This document shows positions 5,857-13,664 of a stretch of 17,841 bases of DNA, piece by piece. Source of the DNA: CAYNNQ01 sp051748085 (GTDB lineage Bacteria; Desulfobacterota; Desulfovibrionia; Desulfovibrionales; Desulfonatronovibrionaceae). The notes beneath the pieces were generated by a model that saw nothing but the letters and a program-made list of their open reading frames with translations, was not told the DNA's origin and made no database searches. The DNA lies in the NCBI GenBank assembly GCA_051748085.1, contig JBNJHA010000050.1, positions 1-17,841 of the forward strand, in the 5' to 3' direction. The translations under genes were made by a program, and so were the position numbers. Positions within the stretch are counted from its first letter, which is position 1. Every line of letters begins with the position of its first letter.

Positions 5857-5945
5857 AAAATTGCCCGTTGTGTATGCCGGGGGCACAGCGTTATTATCCC
5901 AAATACAAAAAAAGCCGGGCCTCTTTCGAAATCCGGCTTTGTATA
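5857..5945 (-). repeat. Left copy of an ~89-bp direct repeat carrying a groEL-type terminator
   Basis: Matches 6916-7004 base for base except for a few changes in the hairpin loop side. It contains the hairpin AAAGCCGG/CCGGCTTT (5911-5918, 5933-5940) with an adjoining A-run (a U-tract on the minus strand), so it should act as terminator for the ParE-type toxin operon just to its right. Confidence 0.9.
5911..5940 (-). terminator. Intrinsic terminator of the antitoxin/ParE operon
   Basis: On the minus strand the hairpin is followed by about seven T. Compared with the groEL copy its stem has changes on one side (ATCC for GACCC on the plus strand), which shorten the perfect stem to eight pairs. 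Confidence 0.75.
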
Positions 5946-5967
5946 TATGGTGCCTTTTTAGTTCGGC

Positions 5968-6285
5968 TCAATCCTTTGGTTCACCGAAGGCTTCAACTGT
6001 TCGCTGCTGCCAGCGCGTCGGGTCGCGTTTGAGGTGCATTATTGCTCCTACCAGGATGCAATCGCTGCGAACTTGGTACAGCACACCGAAGGGAAACCGG
6101 TCAGTAAGGGATCTACGGGCTTGGCATGAAAACACCGGCCAGGCTTGCGGATAGTGTCTGATTCGCTCGAATGTCTGTTGTACTTCCGCTGCGAACTCAA
6201 AGCCTAGGCCTGGGCGCTGTTCATTGTAGTAGTCAACGGCTTCAGCGAATTCGTCTTCCGCACATGAGAGGACGAGTATTTTCAT
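5968..6285 (-). CDS. ParE/RelE-superfamily toxin
   Basis: A 105-residue toxin of the ParE type: an N-terminal strand MKILVLSCAEDEF, a helix pair containing EAVDYYNEQRPGLG and FAAEVQQTFERIRHYP (about residues 15-46), and the strands SLTDRFPFGVLYQV and CILVGAIMHLKRDPTRWQQR. The PFGVLY and MHLKRDPxxW blocks are diagnostic of this subgroup, usually paired with TIGR02574 addiction-module antitoxins, as here. Whether it poisons gyrase or cleaves mRNA cannot be told. It overlaps the antitoxin stop by 4 bp (ATGA). Confidence 0.88.
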   Translation of the reverse strand: MKILVLSCAEDEFAEAVDYYNEQRPGLGFEFAAEVQQTFERIRHYPQAWPVFSCQARRSLTDRFPFGVLYQVRSDCILVGAIMHLKRDPTRWQQRTVEAFGEPKD

Positions 6286-6506
6286 CTCTGATTGATTCTG
6301 GCCAGGACGTCCTCTGCCGGGGAAGCCGTGAGCAATCCTTTGTCGTATGCTTCGATCCTGGATTCAATCTCTTTCGCCCAGGCAGTATCGATGTGGCCGC
6401 CTTCGGAGTCATCGAAACTCCGGAAGAGGCGCTGAATCAATTCAGCTCTTTCAATTGGAGGTAGGGCAAGAGCATCATTGAGCACTTTTTCCACTGTAGT
6501 GGTCAT
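6282..6506 (-). CDS. Addiction-module antitoxin, TIGR02574-like
   Basis: A 74-residue protein starting MTTTVEKVLNDALALPPIER. The ALxLPPxERAELIQRLFxSF block is the signature of the putative addiction module component family, and IDTAWAKEIESRIEAYDKG continues it. I chose the ATG at 6504-6506 because family similarity begins there and GAGG lies upstream. The frame stays open to 6680, but the extra residues look unrelated. A TATAAT (minus strand, 6535-6540) lies upstream as a candidate -10. It is the upstream partner of the ParE-type toxin. Confidence 0.85.
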   Translation of the reverse strand: MTTTVEKVLNDALALPPIERAELIQRLFRSFDDSEGGHIDTAWAKEIESRIEAYDKGLLTASPAEDVLARINQR

Positions 6507-6915
6507 ATGGTTTGCCTCGTCTTTATTTGGATTCATTATAAGTATAGCTGACAATACGCGGCTTCGCAACCCGGACCCATGATGGCAAAGTGCAGTGAGG
6601 GGAAGTTTTGTATTTTGAAAAAGGTTAACCTCGGCCATAATCCTGCTCACCGAAGTGGGGTTCGGCAGGAATAACGGCATGGCGGGAGTAACTACGAGCC
6701 CTTACTCGCGAGTATCGCCCCCGTTCATCGGCTGGTTCGCATCCCGTATGTTCGGACCACGAAGGATAGAAGAACACGATGGGAATCAAGGAAGGAAATT
6801 TTTCATTCCGTTTAGCTCCAGTTCGTGGATTCGGGCCGACCCGCGTTCAGCCAATAGACCCGAAGCAACAGTTCAACAAATATCCTCCTCCGTGCTCTTG
6901 GTGCTCTTCGTGGTG
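6507..6915. other. Gene-less stretch between the TA promoter and the groEL terminator
   Basis: No supported gene. It contains a candidate -10 TATAAT on the minus strand (6535-6540), a string resembling a large-subunit rRNA helix (about 6678-6693), a perfect 12-bp palindrome TACTCGCGAGTA (6703-6714), and at 6883-6919 a run of CTCTTSGTG-type units that reads TTKSTKSTEED on the minus strand. That translation is a familiar spurious peptide from dispersed bacterial repeats. Confidence 0.55.
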
Positions 6916-7004
6916 AAAATTGCCCGTTGTGTATGCCGGGGGCACAGCGTTATTATCCCAAATACAAAAAAAGCCGGGCCTCTTTCGAGACCCGGCTTTG
7001 TATG
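6916..7004 (-). repeat. Right copy of the ~89-bp direct repeat (groEL terminator region)
   Basis: Direct repeat of 5857-5945 at an offset of 1059 bp. This copy has the better hairpin and lies next to groEL, so it is probably the original. The TA module lies between the two copies. Confidence 0.9.
6966..6999 (-). terminator. Intrinsic terminator of groESL
   Basis: Minus-strand hairpin with arms AAAGCCGGG/CCCGGCTTT (6991-6999, 6970-6978), extended by TCTC/GAGG pairing around a GAAA tetraloop, then seven T. It lies about 43 bases after the groEL stop. Confidence 0.92.
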
Positions 7005-7041
7005 TATATACGATGCTTTTTTGATCGGCGCGGGAGAAGGC

Positions 7042-8697
7042 TTAGTACATGCCGCCCATTCCGCCCATGCCGCCCATTCCGGGGGCACCGCCGGGCATTC
7101 CGCCGCCGTCCTTGTCGTCAGGCTTCTCGGCAATGGCCGCTTCCGTGGTCAACAGGAGCGCGGAAACGGATGCCGCGTTCTGCAGAGCAATCCGGGTAAC
7201 CTTTTTCGGATCAATGACTCCGGCCTTGACCAGGTCTTCGTATTCGCCTGTGGCCGCGTTAAAGCCGTAGTTCTTCTTGTTTGCTTCCCTGATCTTCTCG
7301 ATAACCAGAGAGCCTTCAAATCCGGCATTTTCGGCGATCTGGCGCAGAGGCTCACGAATAGCTGCGCGAACAACTTCCACACCGGAGGTTTCGTCATCGT
7401 CAGCAGCCTTGACTTTCTCCAGAGCGTTCAGGCAATGGATCAGGGTCACTCCGCCGCCGGCGACAATGCCTTCTTCCACTGCGGCACGGGTGGCGTTCAG
7501 GGCGTCCTCAACCCGGGCCTTCTTTTCCTTCATTTCGGTTTCAGTGGCCGCTCCGACGTTGATAACCGCAACTCCGCCGACCAGCTTGGCCAGGCGTTCC
7601 TGCAGCTTTTCCCGATCGTAGTCGGAAGTGGTCTCGTCGATCTCGGCGCGGATCTGCTTGACGCGGGCCTTGATGTCCTCGGATTTTCCGGCGCCGCTGA
7701 CGATCGTGGTGTTTTCCTTGTCAATGGTTACACGCTTGGCCGACCCGAGTTCATTAACAGTCAGATTTTCCAGTTTTGTTCCCAAGTCCTCGGAAACGAC
7801 CTGTCCGCCGGTAAGGGTAGCGATATCCTGGAGCATGGCCTTGCGCCGCTCGCCGAAACCGGGAGCCTTGACCGCGGATACCTGCAGGGTGCCACGCAGC
7901 TTGTTGACGACCAGAGTAGCCAGAGCCTCGCCCTCAATGTCCTCGGCGATGATGATCAGCGGCTTGCTCATTTTGGCTACCTGTTCCAGCACGGGCAGAA
8001 GTTCTTTCATATTGGAGACTTTCTTTTCGCAGAGCAGAAGCATGGGCTCTTCCATTTCGCAGACCATCTTTTCCGAGTCGGTGACGAAATAGGGAGAGAG
8101 GTAGCCGCGATCAAACTGCATGCCTTCAACGACATCCAGATTGGTTTCCAGGCCCTTGGCCTCTTCCACGGTGATTACGCCTTCCTTGCCCACTTTATTC
8201 ATGGCTTCGGCAATGATGTTCCCGATGGTGGCATCATTGTTAGCCGAGATAGTACCGACCTGAGCGATTTCCTTCTGGTCCCGGGTGGGGTTGGTGACCT
8301 TGTCCAGTTCGGCGACAATGGCTTCAACGGCCTTGTCGATGCCGCGCTTGATGGACATGGGATTGCGTCCGGCGGTAACCAGTTTCAGACCTTCCTTGAA
8401 GATAGCCTGGGCCAGAACTGTAGCAGTTGTGGTGCCGTCACCGGCGATGTCGCTGGTCTTGCTAGCAACTTCCTTGACCATCTGGGCGCCCATGTTCTCG
8501 AATTTGTCTTCGAGTTCGATTTCTTTGGCAACCGTAACACCGTCCTTGGTGATGGTCGGGGAACCGAAAGATTTTTCTATAACAACATTACGACCCTTGG
8601 GGCCGAGGGTGACTTTTACGGCTTCGGCAAGCTGGTCGATGCCCAGCTTCAAGAGCTCGCGGGCTTTTACATCAAATTTGATTTCTTTGGCAGACAT
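7042..8697 (-). CDS. groEL: Chaperonin GroEL (60 kDa)
   Basis: A full-length 551-residue group I chaperonin, the ATP-driven folding chamber that works with GroES in the cytoplasm. The N-terminus KEIKFDVKARELLKLGIDQL, the ATP-site blocks VTLGPKGRNVVI and GDGTTTATVLAQ (about residues 86-97), the apical-domain segment and the equatorial GGGVTLIHCL are all present. The C-terminus ends in the flexible GGM repeat, MGGMGGMGGMY. AAGGAGG lies 8 bases before the ATG. It is the second gene of groES-groEL, 59 bp after groES, and is controlled through the CIRCE element upstream of groES. A long plus-strand open frame covers the same DNA and is a shadow of codon bias. Confidence 0.99.
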   Translation of the reverse strand: MSAKEIKFDVKARELLKLGIDQLAEAVKVTLGPKGRNVVIEKSFGSPTITKDGVTVAKEIELEDKFENMGAQMVKEVASKTSDIAGDGTTTATVLAQAIFKEGLKLVTAGRNPMSIKRGIDKAVEAIVAELDKVTNPTRDQKEIAQVGTISANNDATIGNIIAEAMNKVGKEGVITVEEAKGLETNLDVVEGMQFDRGYLSPYFVTDSEKMVCEMEEPMLLLCEKKVSNMKELLPVLEQVAKMSKPLIIIAEDIEGEALATLVVNKLRGTLQVSAVKAPGFGERRKAMLQDIATLTGGQVVSEDLGTKLENLTVNELGSAKRVTIDKENTTIVSGAGKSEDIKARVKQIRAEIDETTSDYDREKLQERLAKLVGGVAVINVGAATETEMKEKKARVEDALNATRAAVEEGIVAGGGVTLIHCLNALEKVKAADDDETSGVEVVRAAIREPLRQIAENAGFEGSLVIEKIREANKKNYGFNAATGEYEDLVKAGVIDPKKVTRIALQNAASVSALLLTTEAAIAEKPDDKDGGGMPGGAPGMGGMGGMGGMY

Positions 8698-8756
8698 TAT
8701 TCAACCTCCTTGAAAATGCGTTATGTTCTGTCTGTAATGATTTTTAAAAGGCAAGA

Positions 8757-9044
8757 TTAGTTGATTGTGGCGAGGATGTCGTCTTCGCGCATAACAAGAT
8801 ATTCCACGCCGTCAATCTTGATTTCCGTGCCGGCGTACTTGTTGAAAAGGACGTTGTCTCCGGTTTTAACGCTCATGGGAACAGTCTTGCCGTCGTCCGT
8901 GGTTTTCCCGGGACCGGCTGCTACAATTTCACCCTTGATTGGTTTTTCCTTGGCCGAATCAGGAATAATGATTCCGCCTTTGGTTACTTCTTCCTCTTCA
9001 AGTCTTTTGACCAGTACACGATCGTGCAAGGGACTCAGGTTCAT
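8757..9044 (-). CDS. groES: Co-chaperonin GroES (10 kDa)
   Basis: A 95-residue lid of the GroEL chamber. It begins MNLSPLHDRVLVKRLEEEE, contains the mobile-loop region TKGGIIIPDSAKEKP (about residues 21-35), the conserved GEIVAAGPG, and DNVLFNKYAGTEIKIDGVEYLVM. I place the start at 9044 because GGAGGT lies 7 bases upstream and the protein begins there with the family's usual N-terminus; the frame extends 16 more codons upstream without similarity. It is the first gene of the operon. Confidence 0.98.
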   Translation of the reverse strand: MNLSPLHDRVLVKRLEEEEVTKGGIIIPDSAKEKPIKGEIVAAGPGKTTDDGKTVPMSVKTGDNVLFNKYAGTEIKIDGVEYLVMREDDILATIN

Positions 9045-9095
9045 AGGTTTACCTCCATGAATTGTTTTTTGATTTCTGAAAAAAATAAACATTGT

Positions 9096-9122
9096 TTAGC
9101 ACTCGTCAAGGAGGAGTGCTAA
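9096..9122 (-). promoter_or_regulatory. CIRCE operator (HrcA binding site) upstream of groESL
   Basis: TTAGCACTC (9096-9104), a 9-bp spacer, then GAGTGCTAA (9114-9122): a perfect match to the CIRCE consensus. It lies 51 bp upstream of the groES start. HrcA is the known repressor at this site and is released on heat shock. No hrcA gene is in the window. Confidence 0.97.
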
Positions 9123-9169
9123 AAAAACTTTATTAAAAAATGACTTCAAACAACTCGGCTACGCTTAAA

Positions 9170-9197
9170 AGAATAAGTCTCTTTTGGGGGGAGTCAA
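9170..9197 (-). promoter_or_regulatory. Candidate sigma70 promoter of groESL
   Basis: On the minus strand TTGACT (9192-9197) and TATTCT (9170-9175) are separated by 16 bp. This would place CIRCE in the leader, about 40 bases after the start point. TATACT on the minus strand near 9231-9236 is a weaker alternative. Confidence 0.45.
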
Positions 9198-9260
9198 GGG
9201 TCAAATTAAAAAAAATATTTTTTTGACAAAGTATAAAGTTTTGGGCACGCAAAGCGAATC

Positions 9261-9345
9261 GTATCTGTTCACCAAGTTTTTTTGCCAGTTTAAGCTTCCG
9301 GCCTGCGGTTTTCTGACGCCCGCCAAAGGGCGATGCCTGCCCCCT
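9261..9345 (+). repeat. Dispersed intergenic repeat, copy A
   Basis: Begins GTATCTGTTCACCA, then a T-run, then CGGCCTGCGGTTTTCT and GATGCCTGCCCC. It aligns with 13843-13930 (copy B) in the same orientation and more weakly with the reverse complement of 16173-16234 (copy C). Confidence 0.75.
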
Positions 9346-9448
9346 CAAGGCTCGCTGGCCTGGAGGAAAGCAAAATGCTGTGCCGGCACAATGTATATTT
9401 GTTCGAAATTTTTATTTTTTGTGTTTAACTTTGCAGGAGTCTAAAATT

Positions 9449-10723
9449 ATGCTTGATATACGTTTTATCCGGAATAATATTCCTGAAATTGAGGCCGCCC
9501 TGGCCAAGCGCCGTTCCGATCTGGACCTCTCTGAGTACAAAATCCTGGATGAAAAACGCCGCGGCATGGTTCAGGAAGTTGAGGGCCTGAAGGCGGAGCG
9601 GAACAAGGCCTCGGCCGAAGTGGCGAAAAGGAAGAAGGCCGGGGAGGATGCCACAGAACTAATACAGGAATTGGGCCGGCTGTCCTCCAGGATCAAGGAA
9701 TTTGACCGGGAACTCAAAGAGGTGGAGGAAAATGTCCGGGCCTGGATCATGGCCCTTCCCAATATCCCGCATGAAAGTGTTCCTGACGGGGCAACAGAGG
9801 ATGACAACCGCGAGGAAAGGCGCTTTGGAAAGATCCCGGAGTTCGATTTTACTCCCAAGGCGCATTGGGAGCTTGGACCGGATTTAAACGGCCTCGATTT
9901 TGAGCGCGCGGCCAAGATAGCCGGAAGCCGTTTTGTCCTTTACCGGGGTTGGGCCGCGCGCTTGGAGCGGGCGCTTACGAGTTTCATGCTGGACGTGCAG
10001 ACCCTGGAGCACGGGTACACGGAAGTGATCCCTCCGTTTATCGCCAATCGGGACAGCCTGACCGCAACCGGGCAGCTGCCCAAGTTCGAGGATGATCTAT
10101 TCCGGCTCGAAGGCTGGGAGTACTATCTGATACCCACGGCCGAGGTCCCGGTGATTAACATTCATAGAAACGAGGTCTTAAGCGGAAAGGACCTGCCGGT
10201 AAAATACACCGCACACACCCCGTGTTTTAGGTCCGAGGCCGGGTCCTACGGCAAGGATACCCGGGGCATAATCCGCCAGCACCAGTTCAACAAGGTGGAG
10301 ATGATCCGCTTTACCAACCCGGAGAATTCATATGCCGAGCTGGAGGAAATGACCAGGCAGGCGGAAGAGATACTCAAAAGGCTTGATCTGCCGTACCGGG
10401 TGGTCACTTTATGCGGAGGGGACATCGGTTTTTCCGCGGCCAAAACGTACGATATCGAGGTCTGGCTGCCCGGCCAGGAAAAATACCGGGAAATATCATC
10501 CTGCTCCAATTGCGAGGACTTTCAGGCCAGACGGGCCAATATCCGCTTTCAGCCGGAAGGCGGGGGCAAGAAGCAGCTCGTACATGTCCTTAACGGCTCG
10601 GGCCTGGCCGTGGGCCGGACCATGGTGGCCGTTCTGGAGAATTATCAGCAAAAGGACGGGAGCGTGGTCGTTCCCGAGGCCCTGCGGCCGTACATGGGCG
10701 GCTTGGAAAAGATAAGCGCCTGA
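9449..10723 (+). CDS. serS: Seryl-tRNA synthetase
   Basis: A 424-residue class II aminoacyl-tRNA synthetase that charges tRNA-Ser (and tRNA-Sec) in the cytoplasm. The N-terminal part (about residues 1-105, starting MLDIRFIRNNIPEIEAALAK) is the long antiparallel coiled-coil arm that reads the tRNA variable loop. The catalytic core has TAEVP, motif 2 with FRSEAGSYGKDTRGIIRQHQ, and motif 3 with NGSGLAVGRTMVAVLENYQ. I use the ATG at 9449 because it has GCAGGAG upstream and matches the family N-terminus; the frame is open further upstream to 9380. It stands alone, divergent from groESL. Confidence 0.98.
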   Translation: MLDIRFIRNNIPEIEAALAKRRSDLDLSEYKILDEKRRGMVQEVEGLKAERNKASAEVAKRKKAGEDATELIQELGRLSSRIKEFDRELKEVEENVRAWIMALPNIPHESVPDGATEDDNREERRFGKIPEFDFTPKAHWELGPDLNGLDFERAAKIAGSRFVLYRGWAARLERALTSFMLDVQTLEHGYTEVIPPFIANRDSLTATGQLPKFEDDLFRLEGWEYYLIPTAEVPVINIHRNEVLSGKDLPVKYTAHTPCFRSEAGSYGKDTRGIIRQHQFNKVEMIRFTNPENSYAELEEMTRQAEEILKRLDLPYRVVTLCGGDIGFSAAKTYDIEVWLPGQEKYREISSCSNCEDFQARRANIRFQPEGGGKKQLVHVLNGSGLAVGRTMVAVLENYQQKDGSVVVPEALRPYMGGLEKISA

Positions 10724-10912
10724 ATTTCAGGATAAGTCGCTGGACGGGACAGATCCTCATTCGCCGCTGTTTTTTTCGTTGGCTGTTGAGAAATTCTTTC
10801 TCACGCAGGTCGCTTTAAAAGTCCCAATGGCTACGCCGAAATAGTTTCTATCCGGAAATGGCCCTTTGCCAGTTTAATTGCGTCAATTTTTGTAATTAAA
10901 GGAGGAAGGGAA

Positions 10913-11188
10913 ATGGGAAGAGAAGTTAGACTGTTTAAAAGCGAGGAGCGCAAGGACCGTACCGAGGTGAGCCGTTTTCTGCATCACCTTGCGGACAAAG
11001 TCGCGGGTGGAGAGGTGCTTCTGAGTCACGGTCGGGAAGAACTAGGCCTGAGCATCCCATCGAATGTAGTTCTGGAAGTTCAGGTCGAGGATGAGGAAAA
11101 GGGTTCAAGAGGGACACAGCATAGCCTGGAGGTGGAGATCAAGTGGTTTGATGACGGCGGAGACGCGGGTTCACTGGAGCTCAAATAG
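10913..11188 (+). CDS. amphi-Trp domain-containing protein
   Basis: A 91-residue protein matching my memory of the amphi-Trp domain (TIGR04354): a helix with VSRFLHHLADKVAGGEVLL (residues 19-37), then strands LGLSIPSNVVLEVQVEDEE, ending with LEVEIKWFDDG, whose Lys-Trp is the feature behind the family name. The function of this family is not known. AAAGGAGGAAGGGAA gives a strong ribosome site before the ATG. The gene is isolated, 189 bp after serS and convergent with feoB. Confidence 0.85.
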   Translation: MGREVRLFKSEERKDRTEVSRFLHHLADKVAGGEVLLSHGREELGLSIPSNVVLEVQVEDEEKGSRGTQHSLEVEIKWFDDGGDAGSLELK

Positions 11189-11210
11189 CCCCGGAGTTCG
11201 AGTTTGTCGG

Positions 11211-11235
11211 CCGGGCGGAGTCTGGCTCCGCCCGG
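11211..11235. terminator. GC-rich hairpin between convergent genes
   Basis: A perfect 10-bp stem, CCGGGCGGAG (11211-11220) and CTCCGCCCGG (11226-11235), with a TCTGG loop. It lies between the stops of the amphi-Trp gene and feoB. No U-tract follows on either strand, so it is a bidirectional barrier or weak terminator. Confidence 0.6.
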
Positions 11236-11253
11236 GGTGCCGCCTTTCAGGGC

Positions 11254-13431
11254 CTAGAAAAGAATCAATGTCTGATAAACGCCGACCGCGACCAAAAAGG
11301 CCGCCGCGGTGTTGAAGACCATGCTGAATCCGGCCCATCCCCATGACCCGGCTTCCTTAGCCATGACCACGACGGAGACGAAGCACGGGGCGTAAAGCAG
11401 GATGAACAGAATGGCGCTGACTGCTTTCTTGGCATCCCATTGCGGGTCCGCGGCTATCTTTTTGGCCAGCGAGGGCTGGCCCTCTTCCGCGGTCTGGCCC
11501 AGGGAATAGGCCGTGCCCAGAGTGGAGATGATGACCTCCTTGGCCGCGAATCCGCCGATAAGAGAGATATTCAACTTCCAGTCGAATCCGGCCAGTTCCG
11601 TAACCGGCTCCAGCGCGGTTCCCATTCTTCCGGCTACAGAGTATTTTAGTTTGATCTGCCCCAGCTCCTTTTCTATCTTCTGGATTTTGTCCTGGGCCTG
11701 ATCAGGGGGAAGTGCTTTTGCGTTTTTCTGCTTCTGTACCTGGGCGATCCTTTTCTCAAACGGCTGCACGTCTTCCTGCGGCAGGCGGGGGAAGGTCATG
11801 GCCGCCCATAAAAGTATGGATATGGCCAAAATTACTGTTCCCGCCTTTTTTATGTATTCCCAGGCCCGCTCCCAGGTATGGATAAGGATGCCGCTGGTTG
11901 TCGGCAGGCGGTACGGGGGCAGCTCCATGACAAAAGGTGTGGACGGCCCCCGGATGACCGTCCAGCGCAGGATGCGCGAGACCAGAAGGGCAAAGAACCA
12001 TCCGGCCAGGCTGATTAAAAAGAGCACCGCGGCCTGGTGTCTGGGAAAAAAAACTCCGGCCAGAAGCAGGAAAACCGGGAGTTTGGCCCCACAGGTCATA
12101 AACGGGGCGGTAATCATGGTGGCCAGTTTTTCCTTGCGGCTTCTAAGGGTACGGGTGGCCATTATTCCCGGCACGGCACAGCCTCCGGCGATGCCTCCGG
12201 AGATTATAAAGGGCATGACCGAACAGCCGTGCAGGCCGAAGATGCGAAATACCCGGTCCAGCATATACGCCACCCGGGCCATATATCCGCTGTCCTCCAG
12301 AAAGGAAATGCACAAAAACATGACCGCGATAAGGGGGACGAATCCAAGCACCCCGCCCACTCCGTCGATTATCCCGGAAATGACCAGGGACTGCAGAAGT
12401 CCGTCAGGAAGAACGACGCTCAAGTTGATCTTCAACCAGTCAAAAAAGGCTTCCAGCCAGCCCATGGGGGTCTCGCCCAGCCAGAAAGTTGCCTTGTATA
12501 CCCCGTAAAGGATGAGAATCATGATGACCGGTCCCAGGAATCTGTGCGTCAGGACCTGGTCCAGGCGGTCCGAGAATTCCAGTCTTTCCTGGTGTGTATC
12601 CCGGGAAACGACATCCTTTAAGAGTGAGGAGATGAAACCATAGCGGTAATCAGCGATTATAGCCTCCGGATAGGTGTTCAAGGTCTTCTGGCAGTGATCT
12701 GCGACCTTGGCCGCTTCTTCCTCCAATTCCCGGGCAAGTTGTCTGTTTATGGACAGACCCTTGGCCCGGACTTCTTCGTCCCCTTCCAGATACTTGAGGG
12801 CTATCCAGCGGGGAGGAAATGTTGAAGTAAAGAAGTCCTGCTGTTCAATTTTCTGGACCATACTTTGAATTACCGGGTCCAGATCCGGTCCGTAGGAGAT
12901 ATTCAGCGGTTCTTTTTTTTGAAAGTCGTGTTCCGAGGCGGACAGGATTTTTTGTTTTAATAAATTTTTGCCTAAGCCCTGCCTGGCTACGGTTTCAACC
13001 ACCGGTCCGCCCAGCTTGCGGGCCAGAAGTTCGGTGTTGATGGTCTGTCCCTTGGCCCGGACCTCGTCCATCATGTTCAAGGCCAGGATCAAGGGTATCC
13101 CCAGCTCCAGGATTTGCACGGCCAGGTACAGATTGCGCTCCAGGGCCCCGGCGTTGATTACATCCACGACCATGTGCGGGGTGTGTTCGGCCAGGAAATT
13201 CCTGGCCACCAGTTCTTCCTGGGAATAGGCGGTCAGGGAGTATGTGCCGGGAAGGTCAATAAAATGCAGGGTATTGCCGTTGGCCTGGGCATATCCTTCC
13301 TTCTGCTCCACGGTTATGCCTGGATAGTTGCCCACGTGCTGGCGGGATCCGGTCAGGGCGTTGAAAAGAGTGGTTTTGCCGGAATTGGGGTTTCCGGCCA
13401 AAGCGATATCTATTTGCTTTTTTTTGTCCAT
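11254..13431 (-). CDS. feoB: Ferrous iron transporter FeoB
   Basis: A 725-residue inner-membrane Fe2+ uptake protein with an N-terminal G-protein domain. G1 is GNPNSGKT (13-20), the G2 threonine is in NYPGIT (T40), G3 is DLPG (59-62) and G4 is NMMD (119-122). A helical spacer domain follows, then the membrane part with the two Gate-type segments, including GGIAGGCAVPGIMATRTL and FMTCGAKLPVFLLLAG. The cysteines in GGCAVPG and FMTCGAKLP are the conserved pore residues of the family. The start overlaps the feoA stop by one base (TAATG), giving translational coupling. No feoC is seen. Length is slightly shorter than E. coli FeoB. Confidence 0.97.
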   Translation of the reverse strand: MDKKKQIDIALAGNPNSGKTTLFNALTGSRQHVGNYPGITVEQKEGYAQANGNTLHFIDLPGTYSLTAYSQEELVARNFLAEHTPHMVVDVINAGALERNLYLAVQILELGIPLILALNMMDEVRAKGQTINTELLARKLGGPVVETVARQGLGKNLLKQKILSASEHDFQKKEPLNISYGPDLDPVIQSMVQKIEQQDFFTSTFPPRWIALKYLEGDEEVRAKGLSINRQLARELEEEAAKVADHCQKTLNTYPEAIIADYRYGFISSLLKDVVSRDTHQERLEFSDRLDQVLTHRFLGPVIMILILYGVYKATFWLGETPMGWLEAFFDWLKINLSVVLPDGLLQSLVISGIIDGVGGVLGFVPLIAVMFLCISFLEDSGYMARVAYMLDRVFRIFGLHGCSVMPFIISGGIAGGCAVPGIMATRTLRSRKEKLATMITAPFMTCGAKLPVFLLLAGVFFPRHQAAVLFLISLAGWFFALLVSRILRWTVIRGPSTPFVMELPPYRLPTTSGILIHTWERAWEYIKKAGTVILAISILLWAAMTFPRLPQEDVQPFEKRIAQVQKQKNAKALPPDQAQDKIQKIEKELGQIKLKYSVAGRMGTALEPVTELAGFDWKLNISLIGGFAAKEVIISTLGTAYSLGQTAEEGQPSLAKKIAADPQWDAKKAVSAILFILLYAPCFVSVVVMAKEAGSWGWAGFSMVFNTAAAFLVAVGVYQTLILF

Positions 13432-13664
13432 TAGATTTCGACCTCGATAAAATCTGCTTCATTGTTGCGCAGACTCAGGGTGAATCCCTTGACCCGCAGG
13501 GCAACGGGATCACGCAGCGGGGCCCGGCCCATGACCTGGATTTCGGTGCCGGGGACAAGACCCATGTCCCGGATTCTTCTGCCCAGCTCTCCCTGGGCCT
13601 GAACCCGGGTGACCTTGGCCTTCTGGTTGACTTTTAACTGGCGTAACCCGATTATATTACTCAT
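13431..13664 (-). CDS. feoA: FeoA, SH3-like iron transport accessory protein
   Basis: A 77-residue small SH3-fold protein required with FeoB. It shows GLRQLKVNQKAKVTRVQAQG, then GRRIRDMGLVPGTEIQVMGRAP and DPVALRVKGFTLSLRNNEADF, the three blocks typical of FeoA. The start MSNIIGLRQL at 13664 is chosen because family similarity begins there and GGAG lies 8 bases upstream; the frame extends 21 codons further without similarity. Confidence 0.95.
   Translation of the reverse strand: MSNIIGLRQLKVNQKAKVTRVQAQGELGRRIRDMGLVPGTEIQVMGRAPLRDPVALRVKGFTLSLRNNEADFIEVEI

Larger units (their letters stand above)
9123..9448. other. Divergent intergenic region groESL / serS
   Basis: Holds the candidate groESL promoter, several A/T runs, and copy A of the dispersed intergenic repeat. 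A TTGACA at 9223-9228 on the plus strand has no good -10 at 16-18 bp, so no serS promoter is assigned with confidence. Confidence 0.6.

Noticed and set aside
6507..6680. N-terminal extension of the TIGR02574-like antitoxin
   Set aside because: The frame is open upstream, but family similarity begins at MTTTVEK, and the candidate -10 lies inside the extension.
6655..8760. A 701-codon plus-strand open frame opposite groEL
   Set aside because: It runs antisense to an unmistakable groEL and has no family resemblance. GC-rich codon use of groEL explains the open frame.
9223..9251. serS promoter from the TTGACA at 9223
   Set aside because: No -10-like hexamer is found 16-18 bp downstream.
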